DNA of 6,642 nt, taken from NCBI GenBank assembly GCA_030453055.1, contig JAKDLC010000114.1:1-6642 (forward strand), read 5' to 3'. The DNA comes from Nitrosospira sp. (GTDB lineage Bacteria; Pseudomonadota; Gammaproteobacteria; Burkholderiales; Nitrosomonadaceae). Every line of letters begins with the position of its first letter. Position 1 is the first letter of the stretch. Shown in pieces: positions 6,514 through 6,642 of the stretch. Position numbers and translations under genes: made by a program. Under the pieces are notes generated by a model. The model worked only from the letters and a program-made list of their open reading frames with translations. It did not search any database and was not told the DNA's origin.

Positions 6514-6519
6514 CCTCTC
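6514..6519 (-). promoter_or_regulatory. Strong ribosome binding site of the antitoxin gene
   Basis: GAGAGG on the minus strand lies 6 bases before the ATG at 6507. It is the best Shine-Dalgarno in the window and decides the antitoxin start. The toxin has none of its own, which would favour antitoxin synthesis over toxin. Confidence 0.7.
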
Positions 6520-6543
6520 GTGACTATTTGACCAACTCATTCT

Positions 6544-6559
6544 AATGCATTTATGCATT
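6544..6559. promoter_or_regulatory. Palindromic operator candidate for the toxin-antitoxin operon
   Basis: AATGCAT-TT-ATGCATT is an inverted repeat with 7-base arms and a 2-base spacer, 36 bases upstream of the antitoxin ATG. Phd-family antitoxins bind short palindromes overlapping their promoter, so this is the likely autoregulatory site. The promoter itself is not clear. The best minus-strand pair is TTGTAT / GAAAAT with 17-base spacing, only 3/6 and 4/6 matches, which would put the operator over the start of transcription. Confidence 0.55.
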
Positions 6560-6642
6560 TTCGGGTAAAGTAGTACGGAATACAATCGCTAGTGTAGTGA
6601 GTCAGAGATATCGTTACATAACCGATTCAAATGAATAAACCG
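6560..6642. other. Right-edge AT-rich region, possible divergent promoter
   Basis: No gene can be assigned here. On the plus strand TACAAT (6581-6586) is a 5/6 -10 match with only a weak TTTTCG at -35. An ATG at 6631 opens a frame of four codons before the window ends, without a Shine-Dalgarno. This could be the start of a divergently transcribed gene sharing the regulatory region with the antitoxin, but the evidence is thin. Confidence 0.2.

Noticed and set aside
6631..6642. Possible start of a plus-strand gene (ATG AAT AAA CCG)
   Set aside because: Only four codons are visible and there is no Shine-Dalgarno, so it cannot be called as a gene from this window.

Overview
The window looks like a chromosomal piece of a betaproteobacterium. 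Protein flavour and gene order (PHP-domain nuclease, YciO, M50 membrane protease, TrpS, ScpA, ScpB) fit that group, perhaps Nitrosomonadales, but this is inference and was not searched. Every gene I can support lies on the minus strand, so transcription runs from the right edge to the left edge.

Right end (about 6640 down to 5828): a toxin-antitoxin pair. A Phd/YefM-type antitoxin (start 6507) has a strong ribosome binding site, and a near-perfect palindrome upstream (6544-6559) is a likely operator. It overlaps by one base the start of a VapC-type PIN-domain RNase toxin. A 69-base gap with a candidate extended -10 promoter follows.

Middle (5758 down to 907): six tightly spaced genes. They are an RNase AM / nucleoside bisphosphate phosphatase homologue (rnm/yciV), yciO, an M50 site-2 protease, trpS, scpA and scpB. 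From yciO onward the neighbours overlap or are separated by 30 bases or less. ScpA and ScpB are the non-SMC subunits of the SMC-ScpAB condensin complex. TrpS is the long form, with an insertion before KMSKS and a four-cysteine motif resembling the iron-sulfur site of Thermotoga TrpRS.

Left end (905 down to 1): one base after the scpB stop begins a compact, ParA-like deviant-Walker ATPase of 209 residues with no visible ParB/ParG partner. Immediately after it lies a 161-base element (115-275) with 19-base perfect terminal inverted repeats and a 4-base CTAA duplication on both sides. It has the structure of a MITE, and its target-site duplication contains the ParA-like gene's TAG stop codon, so the protein is left complete. 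The last 110 bases hold no gene I can identify.

Together the operon links RNA turnover, tRNA charging, membrane proteolysis and chromosome organisation. The most interesting points are the MITE at the stop codon, the ParA-like ATPase coupled to scpAB, and the four-cysteine TrpRS. I see no CRISPR array, tRNA, rRNA or wholly unknown multi-gene system.
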